Positions 8,388 to 17,236 of a stretch of DNA of 64,000 nucleotides are shown in pieces; positions within the stretch are counted from its first letter, which is position 1, and every line of letters begins with the position of its first letter. Origin of the DNA: Actinophytocola gossypii (GTDB taxonomy: Bacteria > Actinomycetota > Actinomycetes > Mycobacteriales > Pseudonocardiaceae); assembly GCF_025165815.1 (NCBI RefSeq), contig NZ_JAFFZE010000015.1, forward strand, positions 372,001-436,000, written 5' to 3'. The notes beneath the pieces were generated by a model. That model was not told the DNA's origin. It did no database searches and worked only from the letters and a program-made list of their open reading frames with translations. The position numbers and the translations under genes are program-made.

Positions 8388-10265
8388 TCAGAGCGCCTGC
8401 TCCAGGCGGCTCGCCAGGACCTTGACGAACTTCGCCGGGTCCGGCAGGTCGCCGCCCTCGGCGAGCAGCGCCATGTCGTGCATCAGCTGGGCGGTCTCGG
8501 TCAGCCGGGGGTCGTCGGCGCCGCGCTCGGTGTGCGCGGTGCGCAGGCCGGCGACCAGCGGGTGCGTCGGGTTCAGCTCGAGGATCCGCTTGACCGGCGG
8601 CAGTTCCTGGCCCATCGCCCGGTACATCTTCTCCAGGGTCGGCGTCAGGTCGTGCTCGTCACCGACGATGCAGGCGGGCGAGGTGGTCAGCCGGGAGGAC
8701 AGCCGGACCTCCTTGACCGTGTCGCCGAGCGCCGTGGTCATCCAGTCGAGCAGCGGCTTGAACTCCTCGGTGTGCTCGGACTCCTGCTCGTCCAGGTCGA
8801 GCTGACCCTTCGCGACCGACTGGAACTGCTTGCCCTCGAAGCCCTCGACCGCGTCGACCCACATCTCGTCGATCGGGTCGGTCAGCACCAGGACCTCGTA
8901 GTCCTTGGCGCGGAACGCCTCCAGGTGCGGCGAGTTCTCGATGGCCTGCCGCGACTCGCCGGTCAGGTAGTAGATGTGCTCCTGGCCGTCCTTCATCCGC
9001 GCCACGTAGTCGGCCAGCCTGGTCGGCTCGTCGGCGGAGTGCGTCGAGGGGAACGAGCAGATCTCCAGGATCGAGTCCCGGTTGCCGGCGTCGGAGACCA
9101 GACCCTCCTTGACCGCCTTGCCGAACTCGGTCCAGAACGTCCGGTACTTCTCCGGCTCCAACGCCTTGACCGTGGACAGCACCTTGCGCACCAGCCTGCG
9201 GCGGATCAGCTCGATCTGCCGGTCCTGCTGCAGGATCTCCCTGGACACGTTCAGCGACAGGTCCTGCGCGTCCACCACGCCCTTGACGAAGCGCAGGTAC
9301 TCCGGGACCAGCGCCTCGCAGTCGTCCATGATGAACACGCGCTTGACGTAGAGCTGCACGCCGCGCCGCGCGTCCCGCATGAACAGGTCGAACGGCGCCC
9401 GCGACGGCAGGAACAGCAGCGCCTGGTACTCGAACGTGCCCTCGGCCTGGAGGCGGATCGTCTCCAGCGGCGGGCTCCAGTCGTGGCTGACGTGCCGGTA
9501 GAACTCGGTCAGCTCGTCCTCGGTGACCTCGCTCGCCGACCGCGCCCACAGCGCCTTCATCGAGTTGACGGTCTCCAGCTCGCCGTCCGTCGACTCGTCC
9601 GACTCCTCGGCGGGGGCGGCCTTGGCCATCCGGATCGGCCAGGTGATGAAGTCGGAGTACCGCTTGACGACCTCCCGGACCTTCGCCGGCGAGGCGTAGT
9701 CGTACAGCTTGTCCTCGGTGTCCTCCGGCTTGAGGTGCAGGACGACCGAGGTGCCCTGCGGCGCGTCCTCGGCCGGCTCGATCGTGTACGTGCCCTCGCC
9801 GGCCGACTCCCAGCGCACGCCCTCGTCCGCGCCGGCGCGCCTGGTCACCAGCGTGACCTTGTCGGCCACCATGAAGCTGGAGTAGAAGCCGACGCCGAAC
9901 TGGCCGATCAGGTCCGCCGACGCGGCGGAGTCCTTGGTCTCGCGCAGCTTCGCCAGCAGCTCGGCGGTGCCGGACTTGGCGATCGTGCCGATCAGGCTCA
10001 CGACCTCGTCGCGGGTCATGCCGATCCCGTTGTCCCGCACGGTGAGCGTACGCGCGACCGGGTCGGTCTCCAGCTCGATGTGCAGGTCGGAGGTGTCGGC
10101 CTCCAGGTCCTTGTCGCGGTAGGTCTCCAGCCTCAGCTTGTCCAGCGCGTCGGAGGCGTTGGACACCAGTTCCCGGAGGAACACGTCCTTGTTCGAGTAG
10201 ATGGAGTGGATCATCAGCTGCAGCAGCTGACGTGCCTCGGACTGGAACTCGAGGGTCTCGGTCAC
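8388..10265 (-). CDS. htpG: Molecular chaperone HtpG (Hsp90)
   Basis: The protein has 625 residues. I chose the GTG at 10265 because AGAAGGAA lies about five bases upstream and it gives the usual N-terminus [20 protein letters not shown]. An ATG at 10295 is in frame but has no site. The GHKL ATPase domain shows [24 protein letters not shown] and [18 protein letters not shown]. The middle domain includes [10 protein letters not shown] and LNVSREILQ, and the C-terminal dimerisation domain is present. It is a cytosolic ATP-dependent folding chaperone. It is divergent from the amylase gene, and their promoters share the 129-base gap. Confidence 0.97.
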
Positions 10266-10313
10266 GGGGATTTCCTTCTGGGTCGAGAAAGTCATGCCGA
10301 TGGTAGCCAGCCG

Positions 10314-10343
10314 TTTACAGCGGCAGGCGCCGGACGCTAGTCT
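10314..10343 (+). promoter_or_regulatory. Predicted sigma-70-type promoter of the alpha-amylase gene
   Basis: TTTACA at 10314-10319 and TAGTCT at 10338-10343 are separated by 18 bases, close to the consensus of the main actinomycete sigma factor. Transcription would begin near 10350, about 45 bases before the ATG. A candidate operator starts at the last base of the -10 box. Confidence 0.5.
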
Positions 10344-10370
10344 GCAAGATGTTGCAGTCCCTTGCGCAAG
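10343..10370 (+). promoter_or_regulatory. Candidate LacI/MalR-family operators at the amylase promoter
   Basis: Two inverted repeats lie back to back: TGCAAGATGTTGCA (10343-10356) and the perfect palindrome CTTGCGCAAG (10361-10370). Streptomyces alpha-amylase genes are known to be controlled by a LacI-family maltose regulator through TTGC/GCAA-type repeats. The LacI-family gene just downstream has a related CTTGC-N11-GCAAG pair before its own start. Position over the predicted transcription start fits repression. Confidence 0.65.
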
Positions 10371-10394
10371 ACTCTCAACGAGGAGAGAACGGCA

Positions 10395-12119
10395 ATGCGA
10401 CGAACCCTGCGCTTCGCCCTGCCCACGATCGTCCTCGCCGCCATGGTCACCGCCCCCTCGGCAACCGCCGACGTCCGGGTCGCCGACACCGGCGTGCCCA
10501 ACGGCGACGTGATCGCCAACCTGTGGTCGTGGAACTGGCCCTCGGTGGCCCGCGAGTGCGTCGACCACCTCGACCCGGCCGGCTACGGCGCGGTCTGGGT
10601 CGCCCCGCCCGCGGAGTCGCTGCGGCACCCCAGTGGCGTGTGGTGGGACGTCTACCAGCCCTACAGCTACCGCCTGGACAGCCGCTTCGGCAGCGCGGCC
10701 GAGTTCGCCGCGATGGTCGACGCCTGTCACGGCGCCGGCATCGAGGTCTACACCGACGCCGTGGTCAACCACACCGGCGCGCAGACCGGCACCGGCTACG
10801 ACGGCACCGTGGTCACCGACAAGTACGACCCGCCGATGTACGACCGGGGCGACTACAACGTCGACGTCTGCGACCGGGACATCAGCGACTGGACGAACCA
10901 GTGGGAGGTCCAGCACTGCGAACTGCTCGACCTGCCCGACCTCAAGACCTCCGACCCCGGGGTGCGCGCGGAGCTGGCGGGCTACCTGAACTCCCAGCTC
11001 GCCCTCGGCGTCGACGGTTTCCGGGTCGACGCGGCCAAGCACATGCCGGCCGGTGAGCTGGCCGCGATCGTCGACCTGCTCGACGACACGACCGCGGGGG
11101 ACCGCCCGTTCGTGTTCCACGAGGTGTTCCCCGGCGAGCCGCCCGCGCCCGGCGACTACTACGGCAGCGGCGACGTGCTCGACTTCTTCTACGCCGACCG
11201 GATGAGGAGCGCGTTCACCGGTGACATCGCCAGCCTGGCCGGCTTCGGCCCGGGCCAGGGGATCCTGCCGGCGGAGAACTCGGTCTCGTTCGTCACCAAC
11301 CACGACACCGAGCGCAACGGCAGCCATCTGTCCTACAAGGACGGTCGGACAGCGGTGCTGGCCAACGTCTTCCAGCTGGCGTGGGAGCACACCAGGCCGA
11401 CCGTGTACGCCGGGTTCGAGTTCACCGACCCCGAGGGCGCGCCGCCGAACGCGAACGGCTTCGTCACCGACACGGACTGCGGCTCCGGCTGGTACTGCCT
11501 GAACCGCGATCCGCTGGTGGCCGGCATGGTCGGCTGGCACAACGCGGTCGGCGACGCGGACGTGGCGAACTGGCGGTCCCCGGCGTCGAACGTGATCGGC
11601 TTCGGCCGGGGGAGCACCGGCTACGTCGTGATCAACAACTCCGGCGCCGCGCACACCGCCCAGTACCCGACCGGCCTGCCGGACGGCTCCTACTGCGACG
11701 TGCTGAACGACTGCGCGACCAGCGTGACCGTCACCGGCGGGCAGGCCACCGTCACCGTGCCGGCCAAGGGCGCCGTCGCCTTCCACACCGGCCGCCCCGG
11801 CGAGCCGAACCCCGACCAGGTCACCGCGTCCTACACCGTCGAGGCCACCACGAACTGGGGCCAGAACGTGTACGTCGTCGGCAACGTGCCGGAACTCGGC
11901 GGCTGGGATCCCGCCGCCGCGGCCCCGCTCACCACCGGCACCGGCACCTACCCGCGGTGGCACGGCGCCGGCGTACTGCCAGCGAACACCGACGTGGAGT
12001 ACAAGTTCGTGATCCGCCAGGACGGTCAGCCGGTGATCTGGGAGACCGGAGCCAACCGCACCCTGCGCACGCCCGCCTCCGGTCAGGTCACCGTGGACGG
12101 CGGCACGTTCCGTCGGTGA
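10395..12119 (+). CDS. Secreted alpha-amylase (GH13) with C-terminal starch-binding CBM20
   Basis: The protein has 574 residues from the ATG at 10395, behind GAGGAGAG. A Sec signal peptide (RRTLRFALPTIVLAAMVTAPSATA) is followed by the GH13 barrel. The conserved regions are VYTDAVVNH (I), GFRVDAAKH with the nucleophile Asp212 (II), FHEVFPG with the acid/base Glu243 (III) and VTNHDTERNG with Asp304 (IV). Residues about 475-574 form a CBM20 module (VTASYTVEATTNWGQNVYVV, NVPELGGWD). It cleaves alpha-1,4 bonds of starch outside the cell. Its 3' end is three bases from the convergent LacI-family gene, which probably controls it. Confidence 0.95.
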   Translation: MRRTLRFALPTIVLAAMVTAPSATADVRVADTGVPNGDVIANLWSWNWPSVARECVDHLDPAGYGAVWVAPPAESLRHPSGVWWDVYQPYSYRLDSRFGSAAEFAAMVDACHGAGIEVYTDAVVNHTGAQTGTGYDGTVVTDKYDPPMYDRGDYNVDVCDRDISDWTNQWEVQHCELLDLPDLKTSDPGVRAELAGYLNSQLALGVDGFRVDAAKHMPAGELAAIVDLLDDTTAGDRPFVFHEVFPGEPPAPGDYYGSGDVLDFFYADRMRSAFTGDIASLAGFGPGQGILPAENSVSFVTNHDTERNGSHLSYKDGRTAVLANVFQLAWEHTRPTVYAGFEFTDPEGAPPNANGFVTDTDCGSGWYCLNRDPLVAGMVGWHNAVGDADVANWRSPASNVIGFGRGSTGYVVINNSGAAHTAQYPTGLPDGSYCDVLNDCATSVTVTGGQATVTVPAKGAVAFHTGRPGEPNPDQVTASYTVEATTNWGQNVYVVGNVPELGGWDPAAAAPLTTGTGTYPRWHGAGVLPANTDVEYKFVIRQDGQPVIWETGANRTLRTPASGQVTVDGGTFRR

Positions 12120-12122
12120 CGT

Positions 12123-13148
12123 TCAGGGCATCCGGGGCCGGGCGGCGGTGGAGCCGCGCACGACCAGCTCCGGCAGGAACACGAACTCCGCGTGCGGGGC
12201 CGGGGTGCCGGCGATCTCCTCGAGCAGGGCGTTGACGGCGGCCTGGCCCATCGCCTCGACCGGCTGGCGCAGGGTGGTCAGCGGGGGGTCGGCGAACACG
12301 ATCAGCGGCGAGTCGTCGAACCCGACGACCGAGACGTCGGCCGGCACCGAGAGCCCGCGCTGCCGGGCCGCCCGGATCGCGCCGAAGGCCATCAGATCGC
12401 TGCCGCACACGATCGCCGTGCAGTCCTCGTCCAGCAGGGCGTTCGCCGCGGCCTGGCCGCCCTCGACGGTGAACAGCGAGTGTGCGACCAGCCCCTCGGC
12501 CTGCTCGGCGGTGAGCGGCAGCAGCGTGCGCACGGACTGCACGAAGCCCTCGATCTTGCGCAGTACCGGGACGAACCGGCGCGGGCCGACCGCGAGCCCG
12601 ATCCGCTCGTGGCCCAGCTCCACCAGGTGCGAGACGGCCAGCCGCACCGCGGCGCGGTCGTCGGTGGACACGAACGGCGCCGACACCGCCTCGGTGTACC
12701 CGTTGATCATCACGAACGGCACGCCCCGCCCGGCGAGCTTGACGTACCGGTTCGGGTCGGCGGTGGAGTCGGCGTGCAGGCCCGACACGAAGACGATCCC
12801 GGCGACACCGCGGTCCACCAGCAGGTCGGTCAGCTGGTCCTCGGTCGACCCACCGGGGGTCTGCGTGCACAGCACCGGGGTGTAGCCGCGGCTGGTCAGC
12901 ACCTGCTCGATGACCTGGGCCAGCGCCGGGAAGATCGGGTTGGACAGCTCGGGGGTGATCAGGCCGATCAGCCCGGCACTGCGCTCCCGCAACCGGGACG
13001 GGCGCTCGTAGCCGAGCACGTCCATGGCCGCCACCACGGCCTGCCTGGTCGGCGCGGACACCCCCGCCTTGCCGTTGATCACCCGGCTGACCGTGGCCTC
13101 ACTGACCCCGGCCTGCGCGGCGATGTCGCTCAGACGCCCGACGCTCAC
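12123..13148 (-). CDS. LacI-family transcriptional regulator (probable maltose/starch repressor)
   Basis: The protein has 341 residues from a GTG at 13148. The N-terminal HTH RLSDIAAQAGVSEATVSRVI (about 4-24) and hinge helix are followed by a periplasmic-binding-protein-like sensor with DVSVVGFDDSPL and FADPPLTTLRQPVEAMG, classic for LacI/GalR repressors. It lies convergent to the amylase gene with a three-base gap. A CTTGC-N11-GCAAG element 16 bases upstream of its start resembles the repeats at the amylase promoter, suggesting autoregulation and control of the amylase. The effector, maltose or a maltodextrin, is inferred from context only. Confidence 0.85.
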   Translation of the reverse strand: MSVGRLSDIAAQAGVSEATVSRVINGKAGVSAPTRQAVVAAMDVLGYERPSRLRERSAGLIGLITPELSNPIFPALAQVIEQVLTSRGYTPVLCTQTPGGSTEDQLTDLLVDRGVAGIVFVSGLHADSTADPNRYVKLAGRGVPFVMINGYTEAVSAPFVSTDDRAAVRLAVSHLVELGHERIGLAVGPRRFVPVLRKIEGFVQSVRTLLPLTAEQAEGLVAHSLFTVEGGQAAANALLDEDCTAIVCGSDLMAFGAIRAARQRGLSVPADVSVVGFDDSPLIVFADPPLTTLRQPVEAMGQAAVNALLEEIAGTPAPHAEFVFLPELVVRGSTAARPRMP

Positions 13149-13163
13149 CGCACAATGAAAGCC

Positions 13164-13184
13164 CTTGCGGCTACTTTCAGCAAG
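13164..13184 (-). promoter_or_regulatory. Candidate autoregulatory operator of the LacI-family gene
   Basis: CTTGC (13164-13168) and GCAAG (13180-13184) form an inverted repeat spanning 21 bases directly upstream of the regulator start at 13148. A second pair, GAAAG and CTTTC, is interleaved (13157-13161 and 13174-13178). The half-sites match those at 10343-10370. The element abuts the stop codon of the upstream DivIVA-domain gene. Confidence 0.5.
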
Positions 13185-13640
13185 TCAGTGCTGGCCGGCG
13201 GCGAGCGCGTCCTCCAGCCTGCCCAGCTCGGCGGTGATCCCGTCGCGCAGCATGTGCAGCCGATCGACGACCTCGACGACGGTGGCGAGGTGGTCGGTGT
13301 GCACGATGTGCTGCGCGTTGCTCACCGCGAGCCGACGGATCTCCTCGGCGGAGACCCGGGCGGCCGCGATGATGTTGTCCGCGCGTGCCCTGGCCTCCTG
13401 CTCCAGGGTGTCCGCGGCCGTGCGCTCCATCGGGCCGGTGGTCTGGCGCCAGTGCTTGAGCCGGTCGATCTCCTGCCGCTGCTGGTCGAGGGTGGCGGTC
13501 AGCACGCGGATCGTGTGCACGACGACGTCGAGGAAGTCGTCGACCTGGTCCTCGTTGTACCCGCGCGACGGAAACCGCGCCGGGTCGAACCGCGCGTTCT
13601 CGACGGCGTCGGCCGTCAACAGCGGCGAATCGTTACCCAT
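13185..13640 (-). CDS. DivIVA-domain protein
   Basis: The protein has 151 residues. The ATG at 13640 was chosen because AGGAGT lies just upstream; an in-frame start ten codons earlier lacks a site. The N-terminus contains the DivIVA signature: VENARFDPARFPSRGYNEDQ then VDDFLDVVVHTI, the region that senses curved membrane in DivIVA/Wag31. A coiled coil follows (residues about 50-110) and then a helical tail. It is shorter than Wag31 and is therefore probably one of the accessory DivIVA-like proteins of actinomycetes, acting in polar growth or division. It is followed by the LacI-family gene, 36 bases on. Confidence 0.8.
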   Translation of the reverse strand: MGNDSPLLTADAVENARFDPARFPSRGYNEDQVDDFLDVVVHTIRVLTATLDQQRQEIDRLKHWRQTTGPMERTAADTLEQEARARADNIIAAARVSAEEIRRLAVSNAQHIVHTDHLATVVEVVDRLHMLRDGITAELGRLEDALAAGQH

Positions 13641-13671
13641 CAGTGCGACTCCTAGGTGACCGGTCGACAAC

Positions 13672-13706
13672 CGTGGGCGCCGCCGACGTTGCCGCCGACG
13701 CCCACG
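13672..13706 (-). terminator. Possible terminator of the ESX-substrate operon
   Basis: CGTGGGCG (13672-13679) and CGCCCACG (13699-13706) form an 8-base GC-rich stem with a 19-base loop. It lies about 60 bases past the stop of the last operon gene and 32 bases before the DivIVA-domain gene. It could equally be a leader structure of that gene. Confidence 0.35.
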
Positions 13707-13768
13707 CCATCCCGCACCTAACTATCGACTGTAGTCACATGTCCAGACCAGTGTCGGCGCGTGTCGGC

Positions 13769-15535
13769 TCAGTTCGTGCCGGCGGCCTCCCGCGCGTCGT
13801 CCTTGTTGTCGTCCTCCTTGGTGGCCTCGTTACCCACCTGGCTGGCCATCGCACCGAACATGCCGAGGGGCATCTCCACGCCACCGACGTTCACGGTCCA
13901 CTTCGGGTCGCGAACGCTGTTCAGCGTGTCCAGCGCGTCCATGAAGCTGTTGGCCTGCTTGTTGCCGAACAGCCGCTGGGCCGCCGCCCGGATGACGTTC
14001 TGCGGCAGCCGGTTGAGCTGGTTGATCGGACGCATCAGCTGCGCGTGGTTGCGGTAGCCGTCCTTCGACCAGCCCGTCCACGGACTGTCCTGCTTGCCCG
14101 GCGGTGGCGGCGGCGTGTTCGGCGCGGTGTCCGCCCTCGGCGGCGGCGCGGGCGGTCCGTCCGGCTTGGGCGGGGCGCCCGACGGCGTCGTGGTCCCCGG
14201 CGGTGCCGTGTCCACCCGCTGGGGCGGTGGCGGCGAGCCGGACGGCGTGGTCGGCGGTGGCTCGACCGATCCGCCGGGTGGGGCGGAGTCGGTGCGTGGG
14301 GGTGGCTTCGGTGGGCCGTCGGCGGGCTTCGGTGGCGGCGCCACTGATCCGCCGGGTGGGGCGGAGTCGGTGCGTGGGGGTGGCTTCGGTGGGCCGTCGG
14401 CGGGCTTCGGTGGCGGCGCCACTGATCCGCCGGGTGGGGCGGAGTCGGTGCGTGGGGGTGGCTTCGGTGGGCCGTCGGCGGGCTTCGGTGGCGGCGCCAC
14501 TGATCCGCCGGGTGGGGCGGAGTCGGTGCGTGGGGGTGGCTTCGGTGGGCCGTCGGCCGGCTTCGGCGGCGGCTCGACCGATCCGCCGGGCGGGGCGGAC
14601 TGGGTGCGTGGCGGCGGCTTCGGCGCGTCGCCCTCGGCGGGCTTCGGCGGCGCCCACTGGTCCAGGTTGTCCGACGGCCGGTCCCAGCTGCCGCCCGGCC
14701 GCCACGGGTTGAGCTTCGCCGCGACCGCGCGGTCCTCCATGCGCTTGGCGATGTCGGCCATGTGCTTGGAGACCTCGGCCAGCCGGCTGGACTGCCGGCC
14801 GAGCAGGCCGGTCAGCTTCGAGATCAGCCGGGCGATCTTGGCGGCGGTGGAGCAGGCCACGCCGATCGCGGTGGCGACGAACCCGGCGATCGACGCGCCG
14901 AACGTGAAGAACGCCGCCGCGGCGGCCACCAGCGCGCCGGCGATGAGGCCGCCGATCACCGCGGCGATGATGTCGCGGACCACGGCCCGGCCGGCGGCGA
15001 TGCCGACCCCGGCCTGCACGGTGAGGTCCGAGGTGCCGGACACGGCCACGCCGAGGGACCGGATCTCCTCGGTCAGCTTGTTCATGCTGGCGCGCCAGTT
15101 GTCGGCCGCCTCGCCCTGCCACGCCTTGACCGCGTTGAGCGCGGTCTCGTGCTCGTCCGCGCAGGCGTTGATCTTGGCGACCTCCATCTGCAGCAGGGCG
15201 GCGTTGGCCTTGATCGCCTCCGGGTCGCCCATCAGCAGGTCCAGCGGCTCGCGCAGGAAGCCGATGTGCTCGATCAGCCAGCCGACGCCCGCCGCGAACA
15301 CGGACCCGAGCGGGTCGAGCACCATGCCGAGGGTGTCGAGGCCGACGGTGACCGAGGCGACCGCGATCTGCGCGGCGTCCTTCTCGCCCTCCTCAGTCGC
15401 CGCGCCGATCAGCTCCGAGTAGGACTCGAAGATGCCGGCACCGGCGAACTTGTTCTCGTCGTCGAGGCGGAAGTTGTCGTACCCGTAGGCTTCCCGGACC
15501 TCTTCCTCGGTCTTCGGGCCCTCTTCTTCGCTCAC
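13769..15535 (-). CDS. Large WXG100/ESX-type protein with Pro-rich repeats
   Basis: The protein has 588 residues from a GTG at 15535, whose GTGA overlaps the stop of the EspC-like gene upstream. The N-terminal third is helical with an AWQGEAADNW motif like the WxG turn of ESX substrates. A strongly hydrophobic helical stretch follows (IGGLIAGALVAAAAAFFTFG and on). Next come about five copies of a 26-residue repeat built on PPKPADGPPKPPPRTDSAPP. The tail is a conserved-looking globular region (LNRLPQNVIRAAAQRLFGN). No toxin motif is recognisable. It is probably an ESX substrate or cell-surface protein spanning the wall by its Pro-rich region. Function is unknown. Confidence 0.65.
   Translation of the reverse strand: MSEEEGPKTEEEVREAYGYDNFRLDDENKFAGAGIFESYSELIGAATEEGEKDAAQIAVASVTVGLDTLGMVLDPLGSVFAAGVGWLIEHIGFLREPLDLLMGDPEAIKANAALLQMEVAKINACADEHETALNAVKAWQGEAADNWRASMNKLTEEIRSLGVAVSGTSDLTVQAGVGIAAGRAVVRDIIAAVIGGLIAGALVAAAAAFFTFGASIAGFVATAIGVACSTAAKIARLISKLTGLLGRQSSRLAEVSKHMADIAKRMEDRAVAAKLNPWRPGGSWDRPSDNLDQWAPPKPAEGDAPKPPPRTQSAPPGGSVEPPPKPADGPPKPPPRTDSAPPGGSVAPPPKPADGPPKPPPRTDSAPPGGSVAPPPKPADGPPKPPPRTDSAPPGGSVAPPPKPADGPPKPPPRTDSAPPGGSVEPPPTTPSGSPPPPQRVDTAPPGTTTPSGAPPKPDGPPAPPPRADTAPNTPPPPPGKQDSPWTGWSKDGYRNHAQLMRPINQLNRLPQNVIRAAAQRLFGNKQANSFMDALDTLNSVRDPKWTVNVGGVEMPLGMFGAMASQVGNEATKEDDNKDDAREAAGTN
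14268..14657. repeat. 78-bp tandem repeats encoding a Pro-rich segment
   Basis: Units begin at 14268, 14346, 14424, 14502 and 14580. The first four are nearly identical at the nucleotide level; the fifth has diverged. Each encodes 26 residues on the minus strand (PPPKPADGPPKPPPRTDSAP plus PGGSVA or E). The period keeps the frame, so copy number can change without breaking the protein. Confidence 0.92.
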
Positions 15536-15843
15536 TTGTCGCCTCCGAACCTGCCGGCGATGTCTTCCTCGACGTTCAGGTAGGTCTGGATCGTGTTGTC
15601 GACGCCCTTGGACGTGTCGCGCAGGGAACTGGAGCAGGCCTCCAGGTCGTCCCCGGCACTGTTGGTCGCGTCCCGCACGTTCTTGACGGCGAACATCTCG
15701 CCGACGATGCCCCAGGTCGTGATCCCGTAGCTGACGCCGCGCACCGCGCCGGCGCACGCGGTCAACGTGTCCGCGGTGCTGTTCAGGTCCTTCGCGAACG
15801 TGCGCAGCTCGTTCTCCGCGACGGTGTATCCGTCATCGGCCAC
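15532..15843 (-). CDS. EspC/WXG100-like ESX secretion target
   Basis: The protein has 103 residues from a GTG at 15843 behind GGGGAGGA. It is all-helical, and its N-terminus YTVAENELRTFAKDLNSTAD resembles the EspC-like (ESX-1 secretion-associated) family, which forms a helical hairpin and is exported by type VII systems. A WGIVGEMF turn replaces a strict WxG. It overlaps the downstream large Pro-rich protein by four bases, so the two are probably made and exported together. Confidence 0.7.
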   Translation of the reverse strand: MADDGYTVAENELRTFAKDLNSTADTLTACAGAVRGVSYGITTWGIVGEMFAVKNVRDATNSAGDDLEACSSSLRDTSKGVDNTIQTYLNVEEDIAGRFGGDK

Positions 15844-15858
15844 TGTGTCCTCCCCTGG

Positions 15859-16446
15859 TCACCACGGCTGTTCGAAGTCGTCGTCGTCGTTGGTCGGACG
15901 ACGGGGTGGGCGCGCCGGTGGCTGCGGCGGGGCAGGCGGCGGTTGCTGTTGCTGTGGCGGCGCTGGTGGCGGCGACTGCGCCGGCGGCGCCTGCTGGTCG
16001 AGCTCGTCGACACCGGCCAGGCCGTCCTCCGGCGCGTCGGAGGCCTCCTCGGGCGGCGCGGGCAGGAACGACCGGAGCATCCCCATCGCGTCGGTGCCCT
16101 CGGCGATCGGGGCGAACGCGGCGGCGACCTGGTGGGCCGCGACGCGCTGCGCCTGCGCGGCGGTGCGGTTGATGATCCCCGCCAGCTCCGCCGGTGCGAA
16201 CCGGGTGACCGACGGGGCCAGCTGCACGTCCTGCAGCGCGCCGGTCGGCCCGACGGTCACCCGCACACCGCCGTCCGGGGAGGCCGCGGTGGCGCCGGAG
16301 TCGGCGAAGTTCTGGGTCAGCTGCTCCGACTTCTCCCGCATCTCGGCGATGCGGTTCTCGAAGCCCGTCAGCCACGTGTTCAGGCGATCGGCGGGGTCGT
16401 TCCCCGGGTTCTTCGCGCCGTTCGCCGGGTCGTTCGCTGGGTCCAT
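15859..16446 (-). CDS. YbaB/EbfC-like protein with Pro/Gln-rich tail
   Basis: The protein has 195 residues from the ATG at 16446. The core (about 20-125) contains RIAEMREKSEQLTQNFADSG, then GVRVTVGPTGALQDVQLAPS, the helix-strand pattern of the YbaB DNA-binding family. In actinomycetes, YbaB-like proteins are common inside ESX loci. The C-terminal 60 residues are a disordered Pro/Gln run (PPQQQQPPPAPPQPPARPP) ending in an acidic DDDDFEQPW. It lies 15 bases upstream of the EspC-like gene in the same operon. Role within the ESX locus is unknown. Confidence 0.7.
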   Translation of the reverse strand: MDPANDPANGAKNPGNDPADRLNTWLTGFENRIAEMREKSEQLTQNFADSGATAASPDGGVRVTVGPTGALQDVQLAPSVTRFAPAELAGIINRTAAQAQRVAAHQVAAAFAPIAEGTDAMGMLRSFLPAPPEEASDAPEDGLAGVDELDQQAPPAQSPPPAPPQQQQPPPAPPQPPARPPRRPTNDDDDFEQPW

Positions 16447-16456
16447 CGTCTCGCTT

Positions 16457-17236
16457 TCAGGCAGTCTGGAGCAGTACGTCGATGCGGTTGGCGATCCGGC
16501 CGCCGTCGGCGGGAGCGACGCTGACCCAGGCACCGTCGTGCACCATCAGGTAGCGGCCCTCGTTGGTGTCGAACCAGGTCACCATGGTCGTGGCGCGGAC
16601 GCGGGAGCCAGGCCCGATCCGGCTCGCGCGGCCGGTGGTGGTGATGCCGAACTGCCCGCCGCCGACGCGGCGCTCGGCCAGCTCGATCACGGTGGACGCG
16701 TCGTCCTCGCTGACCCCGTTGGCCACCAGGACGTCCCGTTCCTCGCCACCGCCGAACGGGTCGTCGTCGTCACCGTCGACCGCGCGCCGCATCGCCTGGT
16801 GCGGCAGCGAGATCGCGAGCCCCGGCCCGGCCTCGCCCGCGGGCAGCACCTCGACGATCGACGCGGCGAGCGCGGTCGGCCGGATCGCGGCGAACGACAG
16901 CCGGTCGTCGGCGAGCGCGACCAGGACGCCCTGGGTCCGGTCGGCGGCGGCGATGCCCCGGATCGGACGCTCCAGGAACCCGACCGTGTCCACCGAGACG
17001 GTCGGCGCGGCCAGCACGAACAGCAGATCGGCGAGCGCGGGCTGGACCCGCTCGTCGTGCAGCACTCCCTTGTCGCGCAACACGTCGAAGGTCTCGTCCC
17101 GCAGCCGGGCGCGGTCCTCCTTGGTCTCGCCGTTGCTCGGCACGTCGACCGGGTACGGCATCGGGCCGAGCCCGAGGTGCGCCCAGACGAAGTCGAACTC
17201 GCGCTGGGTCAGCTCGAAGTCGGGTTCGACGGTCAT
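16457..17236 (-). CDS. EspG-family ESX secretion chaperone
   Basis: The protein has 259 residues. Its opening, FELTQREFDFVWAHLGLGPM, and later blocks LFVLAAPTVSVDTVGF, GVLVALADDRLSFAAIRPT and TWFDTNEGRYLMVHDG match the EspG family. EspG binds the tip of PPE proteins in the cytosol and keeps them soluble for type VII export. Here its start overlaps the end of the PPE-like gene (17233-17236), which supports a chaperone-client pair. Confidence 0.88.
   Translation of the reverse strand: MTVEPDFELTQREFDFVWAHLGLGPMPYPVDVPSNGETKEDRARLRDETFDVLRDKGVLHDERVQPALADLLFVLAAPTVSVDTVGFLERPIRGIAAADRTQGVLVALADDRLSFAAIRPTALAASIVEVLPAGEAGPGLAISLPHQAMRRAVDGDDDDPFGGGEERDVLVANGVSEDDASTVIELAERRVGGGQFGITTTGRASRIGPGSRVRATTMVTWFDTNEGRYLMVHDGAWVSVAPADGGRIANRIDVLLQTA

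Noticed and set aside
10296-11963. Long in-frame extension upstream of htpG across the amylase gene
   Set aside because: It is antisense to an obvious amylase and has no domain. HtpG has a normal start with a ribosome binding site at 10265.
14268-14657. Regular 78-bp repeats considered as a CRISPR-like array
   Set aside because: There are no variable spacers; the whole period is repeated and encodes a Pro-rich peptide in frame.
13769-15535. Pro-rich ESX protein considered as a polymorphic toxin
   Set aside because: The C-terminal region shows no nuclease, deaminase or NADase motif, and no small immunity-like gene follows.
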